A DNA stretch of 57,422 nt from CAZUQA01 sp964622375 (GCA_964622375.1 CAZUQA010000101.1:1-57422); one strand, 5' to 3'; positions 35,838 through 44,677 are shown, numbered from the stretch's first letter. Program-made: numbers and translations. The notes: generated by a model not told the origin, from the sequence alone.

Positions 35838-35911
35838 CTATACGATATTGCTCTATACAATGCATAATACGGCATTTTTACTAGCCATTTCTGACTATTT
35901 GTTTACCTTTA

Positions 35912-35925
35912 TGTGCTCGAGCTAT
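35912..35925. promoter_or_regulatory. Operator-like palindrome 2, upstream
   Basis: TGTGCTCGAGCTAT, with a perfect GCTCGAGC core and 11 of 14 matches to TGTGCTCGAGCACA. It lies 88 bases from operator 1, centre to centre. Confidence 0.5.
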
Positions 35926-36062
35926 TTCAACCACATGGTAGCATTCATCAGATATCTTGTCAACCATTTTTAGAAATTCCTGCTTTTTTTGCCTTATTTA
36001 CCGTAAATGTCGCGGAAAAAAGCACTTTTCTGCGTTTTCTTTCACAAAAATCAATAATTTGA

Positions 36063-36091
36063 TTTCATCCCGGCTTTTTTCAATGTATAAT
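36063..36091 (+). promoter_or_regulatory. Promoter of the LacI-family gene
   Basis: TTTCAT (36063-36068), 17 bases, TATAAT (36086-36091). Predicted start near 36098, eight bases before operator 3. Confidence 0.5.
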
Positions 36092-36105
36092 AATCCTATT
36101 CATTT

Positions 36106-36119
36106 TATGCCCGAGCACA
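36106..36119. promoter_or_regulatory. Operator-like palindrome 3, at the regulator gene
   Basis: TATGCCCGAGCACA, 12 of 14 matches to TGTGCTCGAGCACA, located just downstream of the predicted start of the LacI-family gene. This would give autorepression. Confidence 0.5.
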
Positions 36120-36149
36120 GAAAAATTAATCGGCTTATTTGAGGTAGTT

Positions 36150-37178
36150 ATGGCAACAATCAAAGAAATTGCAAATTTGGCAGGGGTTTCGCGGGGAACT
36201 GTTGATCGTGTATTAAACAAAAGAGGTCAGGTCAACCCAGAAAAGGAAAAGAAAATACTGGAGATAGCCAAAGCTCTCAATTATACTTCCAATATCGCCG
36301 GCAAAACTCTGGCGGTACGCAAGAAGTTGTTGAAGTTTGGCTATATTTTGATGAGCGCAACCACCAGTAACCCCTATTTTTTAGATGTAGTTGAAGGAAT
36401 TGAAAGCCAAGCTAATGAATTAGCGGACTATGGCGTCAGTGTCGAGCTACGCTATGCTACTTTGAGTGATCCCACTTTGCAAGTGAAACTGATCGATGAA
36501 CTCTTGGAACTTGGGGTATCAGGCATCGCCATCACACCAATAAACCATCCCTTAGTCAGTGAACGAATAAAGCAACTAACTAAGGAGCATTTCCCGATAG
36601 TAACTGCTAATACTGATTTGCCGGATAGCGGAAGAATCGCTTATGTCGGTAGCGATTATTTCCGTAGCGGTCAGACTGCTGCCGGCTTAATGCATATCAT
36701 TTGTGCCGGCAAAGCTAAGGTTGGTGTGGTAATAGGCTCACCCTTAGTTCTTTGTCACTCTGAGCGTTTAGCCGGCTTTAAGCAACGTATCCAACAGGAA
36801 TACCACGGCTTGGAAATAGTAGGCAGTGAAATTAATAACGATGATGATATTGAAAGCTATATCGTTACCAAACGCCTACTAGAAACCCACCCGGAAATTG
36901 ATGCTTTGTATTTGGTAGCTGCCGGCGTCGTCGGCGCTTGTCGAGCGGTAGCCGATCTCAAGCGCAAAGGCCAGCTACGCATTGTCAGTTATGATGCTAC
37001 CCCACAAACAGTGGAGTTAATAAAATCTAATACTATTACAGTTTCTATCACGCAAGAACCTTTTGTCCAAGGAGCTAAACCCTTAGAAATCCTCTTTGAC
37101 TATGTCGGGATGAACTTAAAACCCGAATCAGATCTCTTCTATACGACTTTAGGCATTGTTATCAAAGACAATCTATAA
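36150..37178 (+). CDS. LacI-family transcriptional regulator of the sugar operon
   Basis: 342 residues. The N-terminal helix-turn-helix is TIKEIANLAGVSRGTVDRVL, with the hinge region NIAGKTLAVRKK, followed by a periplasmic-binding-type effector domain (FGYILMSATTSNPYFLDVVE, RIAYVGSDYFRSGQTAAGLM, IVSYDATPQTVELI). It lies divergently from chvE-mmsA-mmsB-xylB-xylA and so is the probable repressor of that operon, with a sugar as inducer. It is not the ROK-type XylR used in Bacillus. TTGAGGTAG precedes the ATG. Three matching palindromes in the shared upstream region support local control. Confidence 0.88.
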   Translation: MATIKEIANLAGVSRGTVDRVLNKRGQVNPEKEKKILEIAKALNYTSNIAGKTLAVRKKLLKFGYILMSATTSNPYFLDVVEGIESQANELADYGVSVELRYATLSDPTLQVKLIDELLELGVSGIAITPINHPLVSERIKQLTKEHFPIVTANTDLPDSGRIAYVGSDYFRSGQTAAGLMHIICAGKAKVGVVIGSPLVLCHSERLAGFKQRIQQEYHGLEIVGSEINNDDDIESYIVTKRLLETHPEIDALYLVAAGVVGACRAVADLKRKGQLRIVSYDATPQTVELIKSNTITVSITQEPFVQGAKPLEILFDYVGMNLKPESDLFYTTLGIVIKDNL

Positions 37179-37296
37179 ATAAATTATTAATTTAATCACA
37201 AAGCCCACCGCTAATAGCTAGCGCACTTTTTCTTTGTTTCTTTCGCTATTTAAAATATTCGCTGTCATCCCGCCAACTTAACCGGGTTTATCTTTT

Positions 37297-38598
37297 TTAG
37301 TCGGTGGTAATAGCGTAAAGATAATCATCAATGTAAGCGGCAATGAAATCTTCAACCAGAGCCTGCGCTTCATTAATTAAAGTACCCGCTCTTACTTTTT
37401 TATATTGTTCACTCATGTATTGGCTTAATAAAGTCAGGGGGATTTCTTCATCCCGGAAATTCGCCAACAACAACTGGATGCTCGCCACAATCTTTTCCTG
37501 GGGTAAATAGTAACGAAGACGATCACTGAAGGAGTACTTTCTGGCTAACTCTTGTTTCTTAGGGCTGCCATGATAATACTTCTGCCAATTCTCCGGTTGA
37601 GCTAACATCAATTCTTCGATACTGACAATCAGGTTTGACAAAGGTTTAACCCCGGAAAACAGTTCTTCCTCAATCTTAGCTAAGGCAAACAAGCCTTGGC
37701 GATAAGCGAAGGTTAAAGCCGGCCCCACTTTTAAAATCGCAACATTATCACTGACCATCTGTCGCAAAGCCTGTGGCCTTTGATAATCGGTGGAATGCCC
37801 TTCAAAGACAAAATCCGGAAATTCTTCTATAGCGCTGATCAGTTCACCGGCGGCAACGCTGTTATATTCGTGAATTGTTTCATCACCAAACTCCACTCCG
37901 GGTTGTACAACCACCGCAACTACCCGCTTAAAAGCTGCTGCTAAACCCGCTTCAAAAAAAACCTGCTTATAGATGTTGACGGTTTCTACAAAATCAGCCG
38001 CTCTAGTAACCCGCAAACCACAATCTTCTTGTTCGCCACCGGGTAACGGTACTTCACTACCGATGATATAACAAGGTTCTTCGGCTTCCGGTTGGTCCTG
38101 AAGCAACTGTAAATAAGCACTTTCCGCCACTGCCGCCAGTTCCGCCCCTCTTTTGGCAATTACTAAAGTAGTTAATGGTTGGTTTAAGTCGTCGCTCTTT
38201 AAGCGCATACTGGTATCTAAATGCAGTTTTGTGAAACCGGCCAGTGTAAACTGACGAACCAATTCCTTAGCTTCCGCCATCGCTTGTTCTTCCGGTAAAC
38301 CGCTGTAAGTCAAGGGACCTAAATGATCACCCCCTAAAATGATTTCACTTACGGGATAATCAACGCTCACCGCTAGTTTTTCAATAAAGCTGCGGTAATC
38401 CCGGGGTGTCATCCCGGTGTAACCGCCATACTGATTGACTTGATTAGAAGTTGCTTCGATTACTAAAGGTGTCTTACTTTCTTTGGCTTTCCGCAGGCAA
38501 ACCTTAAGGACGGTTTCATTAGCCGTACAAGCACAGTAGACTCCTTTTATCGCTTTTTGTTGGCGATTTCTCAGAATATTGACCAGACGATTTTCCAT
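37297..38598 (-). CDS. gatZ: GatZ/KbaZ-like tagatose-bisphosphate aldolase family protein
   Basis: 433 residues from ATG at 38598 (AGGTCG upstream), eight bases after the agaS stop; an in-frame start inside agaS is unlikely. LVIEATSNQVNQYGGYTGM, DYPVSEIILGGDHLGP and FTKLHLDTSMRL match GatZ/KbaZ. In enterobacteria this protein is a non-catalytic partner of the aldolase GatY/KbaY; no GatY is found here. Some thermophile GatZ-family proteins have been reported as fructose/tagatose 6-phosphate 4-epimerases, which would also fit next to AgaS. Actual activity is unproven. Confidence 0.88.
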   Translation of the reverse strand: MENRLVNILRNRQQKAIKGVYCACTANETVLKVCLRKAKESKTPLVIEATSNQVNQYGGYTGMTPRDYRSFIEKLAVSVDYPVSEIILGGDHLGPLTYSGLPEEQAMAEAKELVRQFTLAGFTKLHLDTSMRLKSDDLNQPLTTLVIAKRGAELAAVAESAYLQLLQDQPEAEEPCYIIGSEVPLPGGEQEDCGLRVTRAADFVETVNIYKQVFFEAGLAAAFKRVVAVVVQPGVEFGDETIHEYNSVAAGELISAIEEFPDFVFEGHSTDYQRPQALRQMVSDNVAILKVGPALTFAYRQGLFALAKIEEELFSGVKPLSNLIVSIEELMLAQPENWQKYYHGSPKKQELARKYSFSDRLRYYLPQEKIVASIQLLLANFRDEEIPLTLLSQYMSEQYKKVRAGTLINEAQALVEDFIAAYIDDYLYAITTD

Positions 38599-38606
38599 AG
38601 CGACCT

Positions 38607-39770
38607 CTACTTTTCGTAAGGATAGATAACTACCCCTTTTACCACCCGGTTGACGGCACCCCCGGGACAAGGATTATCCGGCGTTATACCTAAAGCCAGC
38701 GCTTTAAACAGTGCCATCATTTGGGCAAATACAACATAATTTAGTGCCATCAGAGCATTGTTGATGGTCAAGGGCAAGTCAAAGCTGTAGTGATAATCGA
38801 CAAATTCATCAAGCTGCGGTTGCCTCTTGTTGCTCAACAGCAGGATTTTGTTACCTTGCCTTTGTGCTGCTATTTCCGTGATTAAATCAATATCATATTT
38901 CTGGGTAAAAGCATCTTCACTGAGATATACCACAATTAAGGTTGTTTCATCGATAATGCTTTTTGGCCCATGGCGGAAACCTAAAGGAGTATCAAACATC
39001 GTAACAACCCCTCCGGCTGTCAGCTCCAACATCTTCAGTGCTGACTCTTGAGCGATACCCTTAAACATATTAGCTCCTAAATAAACTATACGTTGAAAAG
39101 CAAAATCATTAATTACTTTATGAATTTCACGATGACCGTTTTCAATCAACTCCCTGACCGCCGTAGCAACTGCAGCTAGAGCTCCACTTGCATCTTCATC
39201 GATGGTCAAGCACAAATAGGCACATAATAACATGTTGGAAAAGCTGCTGGTCATCGCAAAACCTTGATCGCAGGTTTCCGGCGCTAAAACCAAAGCCAAA
39301 CAATTTTCATAATTAGCACTACTTTGTGCCATGGCCCCCTGGGGATTGCAGGTAATAAACAAATGATAAACTTGGCAAGCAACAGCGTTGACCGCCTCAA
39401 TAGTACCTATTGATTCCGGTGAACTGCCGGAGCGGCCAAAGGATATCAACAATGTCGCTTTGTTGGCGGCTACATACAACTGGGGAGCAGCGACAATATC
39501 GGTGGTCGCATAGGATTTTAACCGATAATTGTATTTCCTGTTTAAGCAACTATACAAAGTATTGCCGACAAACTCACTGGTGCCAGCCCCGGTAAAGATG
39601 ATATCAAAATCCTCTTGACTTACCACCTTATCAATAAAATCTCTGACCTCTTGTTTTTTTTCTTGCACCAAAGCGCTGGTCTTGAGCCAAGTTTCGGGTT
39701 GTTGAGCAATCTCGCTGGCGGTAAACAGCGCTGAACAGGTTTCTAATTTTTCTCTATCATATCCTAGCAT
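38607..39770 (-). CDS. agaS: SIS-domain amino-sugar isomerase/deaminase AgaS
   Basis: 387 residues with two SIS domains. IFTGAGTSEFVGNTLYSCLN and LLISFGRSGSSPESIGTIEA are in the first; RIVYLGANMFKGIAQESALK, LELTAGGVVTMFDTPLGFRHGPKS and ALALGITPDNPCPGGAVNRV in the second and at the C-terminus. AgaS deaminates and isomerises galactosamine 6-phosphate to tagatose 6-phosphate. CCGGAG precedes the ATG. It is cotranscribed with the GatZ-like gene. No PTS genes for N-acetylgalactosamine or galactosamine accompany it, so the substrate source is unclear. Confidence 0.92.
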   Translation of the reverse strand: MLGYDREKLETCSALFTASEIAQQPETWLKTSALVQEKKQEVRDFIDKVVSQEDFDIIFTGAGTSEFVGNTLYSCLNRKYNYRLKSYATTDIVAAPQLYVAANKATLLISFGRSGSSPESIGTIEAVNAVACQVYHLFITCNPQGAMAQSSANYENCLALVLAPETCDQGFAMTSSFSNMLLCAYLCLTIDEDASGALAAVATAVRELIENGHREIHKVINDFAFQRIVYLGANMFKGIAQESALKMLELTAGGVVTMFDTPLGFRHGPKSIIDETTLIVVYLSEDAFTQKYDIDLITEIAAQRQGNKILLLSNKRQPQLDEFVDYHYSFDLPLTINNALMALNYVVFAQMMALFKALALGITPDNPCPGGAVNRVVKGVVIYPYEK

Positions 39771-39924
39771 ATTTGATCTCCGGTATTTCTTTCCTTAATT
39801 ATAGTATTTTATCTTTAGCTTGGGGCCGGTAAAAAATCAGCTTTTTAACAAAAACTCAATTATCTCAACTAAAAAACAGTAAAATGAAGCTGCATTATGC
39901 ATAAAAATGAGATAAGTAAGGCTT

Positions 39925-40686
39925 ATGAACATTATCACATTAACCGCGGCAAATTTAGAAAATGAACATATCTGTTGTGCTATCGCCAACAATAAAGACA
40001 TTCAAGTTGCCAGCAAGAAAGCCTGGTTAGCCCAGCGTTTAGCCGATGGCTTAGTCTTTAAAAAGTGCGATGTCCGGGGCAAGTGCTTCATCGAGTATAT
40101 ACCCGGTGAGAAAGCTTGGTATCCGATTGAAGCTGAAGGATACATGCACATCAATTGTTTTTGGGTGTCCGGTCAACATAAAGGGCAGGGCTATGCCAAC
40201 TTGCTGTTGCAACAGTGTATTGACGATAGTAAAGCCCAAAACCGCCAAGGCTTAACTGTAATTTCTTCTAAGAAAAAACGGCCTTTTCTTGCCGACCCGG
40301 ACTATTTGAAATATCGTGGCTTTATTGTAGCTGATAGCTGTGCTCCTTTTTACCAGTTACTATATCTGCCTTTTACCCCTACCGCTGCGCCCCCACATTT
40401 TAAAGAACATTTGAAGGTCCAAAACTCCAAGTCCCAGCTCGGCTTTGTCTTATATTACAGCGACCAATGCCCTTTCACTGCTAAGTATGTACCTTTACTT
40501 TTGGAAGCAGCGCAAACTAGTGCTATCGATCTAAAACTTATTCATTTGGATAGTCTTGTAGCTGCCCAAAATGCTCCCAGTCCTTCAACCGCTTTCAGTT
40601 TGTTTTACAATGGCGAATTTATCACTAACGAAATACTTACGGTTAACAAGTTCATAGATATCGTAGCTACATTTGACGCAAAATAA
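39925..40686 (+). CDS. yoaP: GNAT acetyltransferase with C-terminal YoaP domain
   Basis: 253 residues. Residues ~60-150 are a GNAT domain whose acetyl-CoA loop is VSGQHKGQGYANLLLQQCI (normally Q/RxxGxG/A). The C-terminal ~70 residues (FVLYYSDQCPFTAKYVPLL) form a thioredoxin-like segment with a single cysteine, matching the YoaP domain. The substrate of this family is unknown. AAGG precedes the ATG. It is divergent from agaS and convergent with the AbrB-type gene, so it is a single-gene unit. Confidence 0.85.
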   Translation: MNIITLTAANLENEHICCAIANNKDIQVASKKAWLAQRLADGLVFKKCDVRGKCFIEYIPGEKAWYPIEAEGYMHINCFWVSGQHKGQGYANLLLQQCIDDSKAQNRQGLTVISSKKKRPFLADPDYLKYRGFIVADSCAPFYQLLYLPFTPTAAPPHFKEHLKVQNSKSQLGFVLYYSDQCPFTAKYVPLLLEAAQTSAIDLKLIHLDSLVAAQNAPSPSTAFSLFYNGEFITNEILTVNKFIDIVATFDAK

Positions 40687-40687
40687 A

Positions 40688-40703
40688 AAGAGCCTTGCTC
40701 CTT
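40688..40703 (-). terminator. Terminator of the AbrB-type gene
   Basis: On the minus strand AGGAGC, a three-base loop and GCTCTT, followed by TTTTATTTT, directly after the stop at 40723. Confidence 0.6.
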
Positions 40704-40722
40704 ACACTAGTATTCTGTCTTC

Positions 40723-41784
40723 TTATTGCCAGGGGACAAAGTGCAGTAGCCATTGGATAATCACAGGGAAAAGCAACACCACCAGTAACAAACGCGCCAC
40801 CTGCATGAGATTGAGGTTGGTATTTTGAATTCCCAAGTCAGCAGTTATCAAAGCCATATCTGAAGCCCCGGCCGGGGAAGAGGCCAACAAGGCTTCCGTA
40901 TAGTCGAAATAGTGCTTTTTGTAGATTATCCAACCGGTAATCAAGAAAGTTAACACAAAGAGACTAATCATAATAATCAATGGAATAATGATATAGGGCA
41001 ATTCTTGAATATCTTTTGCACCAATACAGGTCCCGATATAAATACCGGTTAACAGTTGGGCAGCTGCCCGCAACGATTTGGGAGCCGGTGGCCCAAAGTT
41101 CAAGGCTTTCAAAGTGATACAGAACAAGATAGGAAATACTAAATAAGCTGAAGGCAATTTGGTTTTAACCCCAAGCCAACCACATAAATAGGCAAGCAAA
41201 CTGATCACCAATAACTGCAGATACTGTTTCCCACTCACCTTAGTTTTTTTTGTTGATGGCGCTTTGCTGGCGTTGGTTACCAGGATGTTATCCTTTGGTC
41301 TTTTGTCAGCTAAACGCTTAATCAGACTGGGAAAGATTCCAACGCCGATGATCATTCTCGCGCTTTGAAAAATCGCTACCAGCGCCGGGTCCGCTCCCAT
41401 GTCAGCTGCAATTAAGGGTATATTATTAACTCCACCCGGGGTAACTGCCAGTAATGAAGTAATCAAACTGAAAGGGCTGATAAAGTAGATAAGAAAACCG
41501 GTAATAATATTGGTTATAAACAAACCTACCATGACAATAAGCAAAGGTTTGATTATCCCTTTAATCCCCCGTAATTCTTCGCTTTCGACGTTGATGCCGA
41601 TATAGATTCCGCTGAGTACTTGGGCAATGGTTTTAACTATTGGTAAACTACCCCCCAAATTAAGTAAAATATTAGCTAAAGCACAAGCTAAAGCCGAACC
41701 CACCATCATACCTCCGGGTATCTTTAGTTTTTGAAAGATAAAACCGCCGACTATGGCACAAATAACCAAAATTGTAAAATTCAA
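40723..41784 (-). CDS. AbrB-family (PF05145) inner-membrane protein
   Basis: 353 residues from TTG at 41784, preceded by GAAGGTAGGG; a GTG at 41832 lacks a ribosome site. It has about ten membrane segments in two similar halves, the duplication typical of the family: GGFIFQKLKIPGGMMVGSAL and GWLGVKTKLPSAYLVFPILF begin each half, and LLAVTPGGVNNIPLIAADMG and LLASSPAGASDMALITADLG are the matching second motifs. These proteins are named AbrB or ammonia monooxygenase-like by history and are putative transporters or regulators of unknown substrate. Not related to the Bacillus AbrB DNA-binding protein. Confidence 0.85.
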   Translation of the reverse strand: MNFTILVICAIVGGFIFQKLKIPGGMMVGSALACALANILLNLGGSLPIVKTIAQVLSGIYIGINVESEELRGIKGIIKPLLIVMVGLFITNIITGFLIYFISPFSLITSLLAVTPGGVNNIPLIAADMGADPALVAIFQSARMIIGVGIFPSLIKRLADKRPKDNILVTNASKAPSTKKTKVSGKQYLQLLVISLLAYLCGWLGVKTKLPSAYLVFPILFCITLKALNFGPPAPKSLRAAAQLLTGIYIGTCIGAKDIQELPYIIIPLIIMISLFVLTFLITGWIIYKKHYFDYTEALLASSPAGASDMALITADLGIQNTNLNLMQVARLLLVVLLFPVIIQWLLHFVPWQ

Positions 41785-42163
41785 ATTTACCCTACCTTCT
41801 TCAAGCACTAAAACTCTGTTAGTATTATACACTTATTTTTTCTGACTGGCAGTATGTCCGCCTTTTATGTTGCGTTTTCTTGCTCATTTTAGCCTTTGTC
41901 AGCTGACAAGCAGTCCTTGAGCATATCATTTTATCGCAATTGAATTTTCCTATACTATAGATAGTGGGTGGCAACTACTATTGGTAGCGTTTACTTTGAA
42001 AATTTCACAGATTATTCACAGATAAAATCACTAATCGTCTATAAATACCCTGGTTTCTATTATATAATTAAAGTCGCCCACTCTGGGGATTCAACTAAAG
42101 AATATGCCCAACTATTCCTCTGTGAAATGTTGTTTATTTTGTTAGTATTTAGGAGATTGTCTT
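41785..42163. other. Intergenic region upstream of the ribonucleotide reductase gene
   Basis: A 379-base stretch without a convincing gene. An NrdR-box-like palindrome is at 41952-41967 and a weaker palindrome at 41975-41987. The remaining sequence up to the AGGAGA ribosome site (42151-42156) has no clear hairpin, and no B12-box is seen. Confidence 0.6.
41952..41967. promoter_or_regulatory. NrdR-box-like palindrome
   Basis: ATACTATAGATAGTGG matches the NrdR consensus ACACWATATATWGTGT at 13 of 16 positions, contains a 12-base palindrome (41954-41965) and overlaps a -10-like TATACT at 41951-41956. Presence upstream of a ribonucleotide reductase gene is the expected context for this repressor. 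A second palindrome (CTACTATTGGTAG, 41975-41987) is centred 21 bases away. Confidence 0.55.
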
Positions 42164-44677
42164 ATGTATAATAAAGCCACGATAGAAAAATTGAACCGTG
42201 ATATCTCAGCATTTTTTCCTCACCTTACAAACATTGAGGAAAGTTTTGTCACCCAACATGAAGGCGTCTCCCGTTTAGTTATGTTAGATCGCTATTCACA
42301 AAAAGATCGTGGTTTAGTAAGTTTGGGGATTAACGACATCGTCTTGGCTGTAACCAAAGATGATCCTAAATATCCTGCCCGTGGTATCGGTATTGTCAAA
42401 GAAGTTGATTTTCAAAATGAAACAGTAACTATAGAAATCGAAGAAGAGTGGCGCGCCCCTTTAGAAGACCCCGAAGAAGCAAGAACAGGAATCATTCATC
42501 GCGGCTTTAGAGAGATTGATAAACCTTTAGAAATATTCTACGAACAGATCGCAGCCCGGGTAGCGGCATCTTTAGCTTCCACCGAACCCAACGAAGAGGC
42601 TAAGCAGTTTTATACCACAGCGTTCTTTAAGCAATTAAAAGACTTAAATGTCATTCCCGCCGGTCGGGTTCTCTTCGGTGCCGGTAGTGGCACTCAAGTC
42701 ACCTATTTTAACTGTTTTGTCATGCCCTTTATTACCGACTCCCGTAGTGGCATCTCCGACCATCGTAAAGAAGTCATGGAGATTATGTCCCGGGGTGGCG
42801 GTGTCGGCACCAACGGCTCTACTCTGCGCCCTAAATCCGCTCCCGCCAAAGGAGTTGGCGGCAAAAGTAGCGGAGCCGTCAGTTGGCTCAATGATATTGC
42901 GAATTTAACCCACCTGGTGGAACAAGGCGGCAGTCGCCGCGGCGCCCAAATGATCATGTTAGCTGATTGGCATCCCGATGTTATCGAGTTTATCATTTCC
43001 AAAATGCAAAACCCGAAGGTATTAAAATGGCTAGCTGATAACTCTCACGACGCTTTAGTTAAAGAACAAGCTAACAAAAAGTTGAAATTTATTCCCTTAA
43101 CAAAATACGAAATTGAAATATACGAATCACTTTTAATTCAAGAAGATGTCCCGCCCCATATCGTGGATTTCGCCCGTGATCGTTTAATTGACAAAGGCAG
43201 TATGGAAGTTGTCAATCCGGAATTTCTCAGTGGCGCTAATATCTCGGTTACTATCACTGACGACTTTATGAATGCTGTGGTGCATGACCAAGAGCATAAG
43301 TTGCGCTTTCCTGACTTAGAGAACATGAACGAGCAACAGAAGGCTTTTTATGATGAAAAATGGGCAGAAATCGGTGATGTCAGAGAATGGGAAGCTTTAG
43401 GTTATCCTTCTAAAGTTTATCGTACCGTCAAAGCCCGTGATCTTTGGGATTTAATCTGTTTCTGTGCTACTTACTCCGCCGAACCCGGAATCTTCTTCAT
43501 CGATAATGCCAATCAAAAAACCAATGCGGTCGCTTATGGCCAAAAAGTTGTAGCTACCAATCCTTGCGGCGAACAACCTTTGGCTCCTTATTCGGTTTGC
43601 AATCTGGCAGCCGTCAACCTAGCCAATTTCGTCAATAAAGAAAATGGTGAAGTTCTTTATCAACAATTGACGGAAACTGTATCTTTAGCCATCCGTATGC
43701 AAGATAATGTCATTGATGATACCCCCTACTTTTTAGAGCCCAACCGCCAACAAGCCTTAGGCGAAAGAAGAATCGGCTTGGGCATCATGGGTCTTCATGA
43801 CCTGTTGATTTTTGCCGGTGAACGTTATGGCAGCCCTTCTTCCATTGAATTGATTGATAAAGTTTTTAAAACCATCGCTACTGCGGCTTATCGTGAATCC
43901 ATCGAATTAGCTAAAGAAAAAGGTTCTTTTCCTTTCTTAACTGATCGCACAGCCTTTGTGAACTCCGGCTACATGAAAGAGATGCCGGAAGACATCAGAA
44001 AGGATATTCTGACCTACGGCATCAGAAACAGCCATTTGTTGACTATTGCTCCTACCGGTTCCACCGGAACGATGATTGGTGTTTCTACCGGCTTAGAACC
44101 TTATTTTTCTTTCTCTTATTTCCGCAGCGGTCGACTGGGAAAATTCATTGAAGTCAATGCCCAAATTGTCGATGAATATTTAAAATACCATCCGCAATAC
44201 GATAAAGATCACCTGCCTGAAGTTTTTGTTTCCGCTATGGATTTAAGCCCGGAAGAACATGCGGATACCCAATGTGCCATTCAACGCTGGATTGATTCTT
44301 CCATCTCCAAAACCGTCAATGCTCCCCGAGGTTTTTCTGTTAAGCAAGTTCAAAAGATTTATGAAAGACTCTATCGTTGTGGGGCTAAAGGCGGAACGGT
44401 TTATGTTGACGGCTCCCGGGACTCTCAAGTCTTAAGTTTGACAAACGACCAAGACGATATTTGGGATCAAATGGATTTGGTCAAAGACTTTGGTGTGCAA
44501 GTTACCGGCAGTCCTGTCGAACCCAAACAAACAGATTTACGCTCTGATCGTCAGGATCGTAACATTGGTGTAGAAATCGGTGACATCTGCCCGATATGTA
44601 GCGAAGGCACCGTCGAAGAAATCGGCGGTTGCAACACCTGTACCAATTGTAACGCTCAACTAAAATGTGGCTTATAA
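42164..44677 (+). CDS. nrdJ: Adenosylcobalamin-dependent ribonucleotide reductase (class II)
   Basis: 837 residues. FNCFVMPFITDSR, GVGTNGSTLRPKSAPAKG, VVATNPCGEQPLAPYSVCN (active-site cysteine pair and Glu), GLGIMGLHDLL and TIAPTGSTGTMIGVSTGLEP (radical and phosphate site) are all present. The C-terminus carries CPICSEGTVEEIGGCNTCTNC, a zinc-finger-like cysteine cluster with the redox-shuttle CGL tail typical of class II enzymes. No ATP-cone is seen at the N-terminus. The enzyme makes deoxyribonucleotides without oxygen and requires vitamin B12. AGGAGA lies eight bases before the ATG. Confidence 0.95.
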   Translation: MYNKATIEKLNRDISAFFPHLTNIEESFVTQHEGVSRLVMLDRYSQKDRGLVSLGINDIVLAVTKDDPKYPARGIGIVKEVDFQNETVTIEIEEEWRAPLEDPEEARTGIIHRGFREIDKPLEIFYEQIAARVAASLASTEPNEEAKQFYTTAFFKQLKDLNVIPAGRVLFGAGSGTQVTYFNCFVMPFITDSRSGISDHRKEVMEIMSRGGGVGTNGSTLRPKSAPAKGVGGKSSGAVSWLNDIANLTHLVEQGGSRRGAQMIMLADWHPDVIEFIISKMQNPKVLKWLADNSHDALVKEQANKKLKFIPLTKYEIEIYESLLIQEDVPPHIVDFARDRLIDKGSMEVVNPEFLSGANISVTITDDFMNAVVHDQEHKLRFPDLENMNEQQKAFYDEKWAEIGDVREWEALGYPSKVYRTVKARDLWDLICFCATYSAEPGIFFIDNANQKTNAVAYGQKVVATNPCGEQPLAPYSVCNLAAVNLANFVNKENGEVLYQQLTETVSLAIRMQDNVIDDTPYFLEPNRQQALGERRIGLGIMGLHDLLIFAGERYGSPSSIELIDKVFKTIATAAYRESIELAKEKGSFPFLTDRTAFVNSGYMKEMPEDIRKDILTYGIRNSHLLTIAPTGSTGTMIGVSTGLEPYFSFSYFRSGRLGKFIEVNAQIVDEYLKYHPQYDKDHLPEVFVSAMDLSPEEHADTQCAIQRWIDSSISKTVNAPRGFSVKQVQKIYERLYRCGAKGGTVYVDGSRDSQVLSLTNDQDDIWDQMDLVKDFGVQVTGSPVEPKQTDLRSDRQDRNIGVEIGDICPICSEGTVEEIGGCNTCTNCNAQLKCGL

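Larger units (their letters stand above)
35747..36149. other. 403-base divergent regulatory region between chvE and the LacI-family gene
   Basis: No gene is seen here. The stretch holds a -10 TATAGT for chvE (minus strand, 35842-35837), TATAAT for the regulator (36086-36091, with TTTCAT at 36063), three related operator-like palindromes and a cre-like site, each listed separately. The middle (35930-36060) is AT-rich with no clear signal. Confidence 0.7.

Noticed and set aside
37200..37296. Terminator between the LacI-family gene and the convergent gatZ-like gene
   Set aside because: CGCTA/TAGCG and CCCG/CGGG stems exist but are only four to five pairs long with poor T tracts, too weak to call.
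41785..42163. Possible cobalamin riboswitch upstream of the B12-dependent reductase
   Set aside because: No B12-box GCCACTG and no long conserved structure; an NrdR-type site explains regulation better.
41968..42171. 67-residue open frame upstream of nrdJ
   Set aside because: It has no ribosome site, overlaps a probable NrdR-type control region and runs into the nrdJ start; composition is not protein-like.
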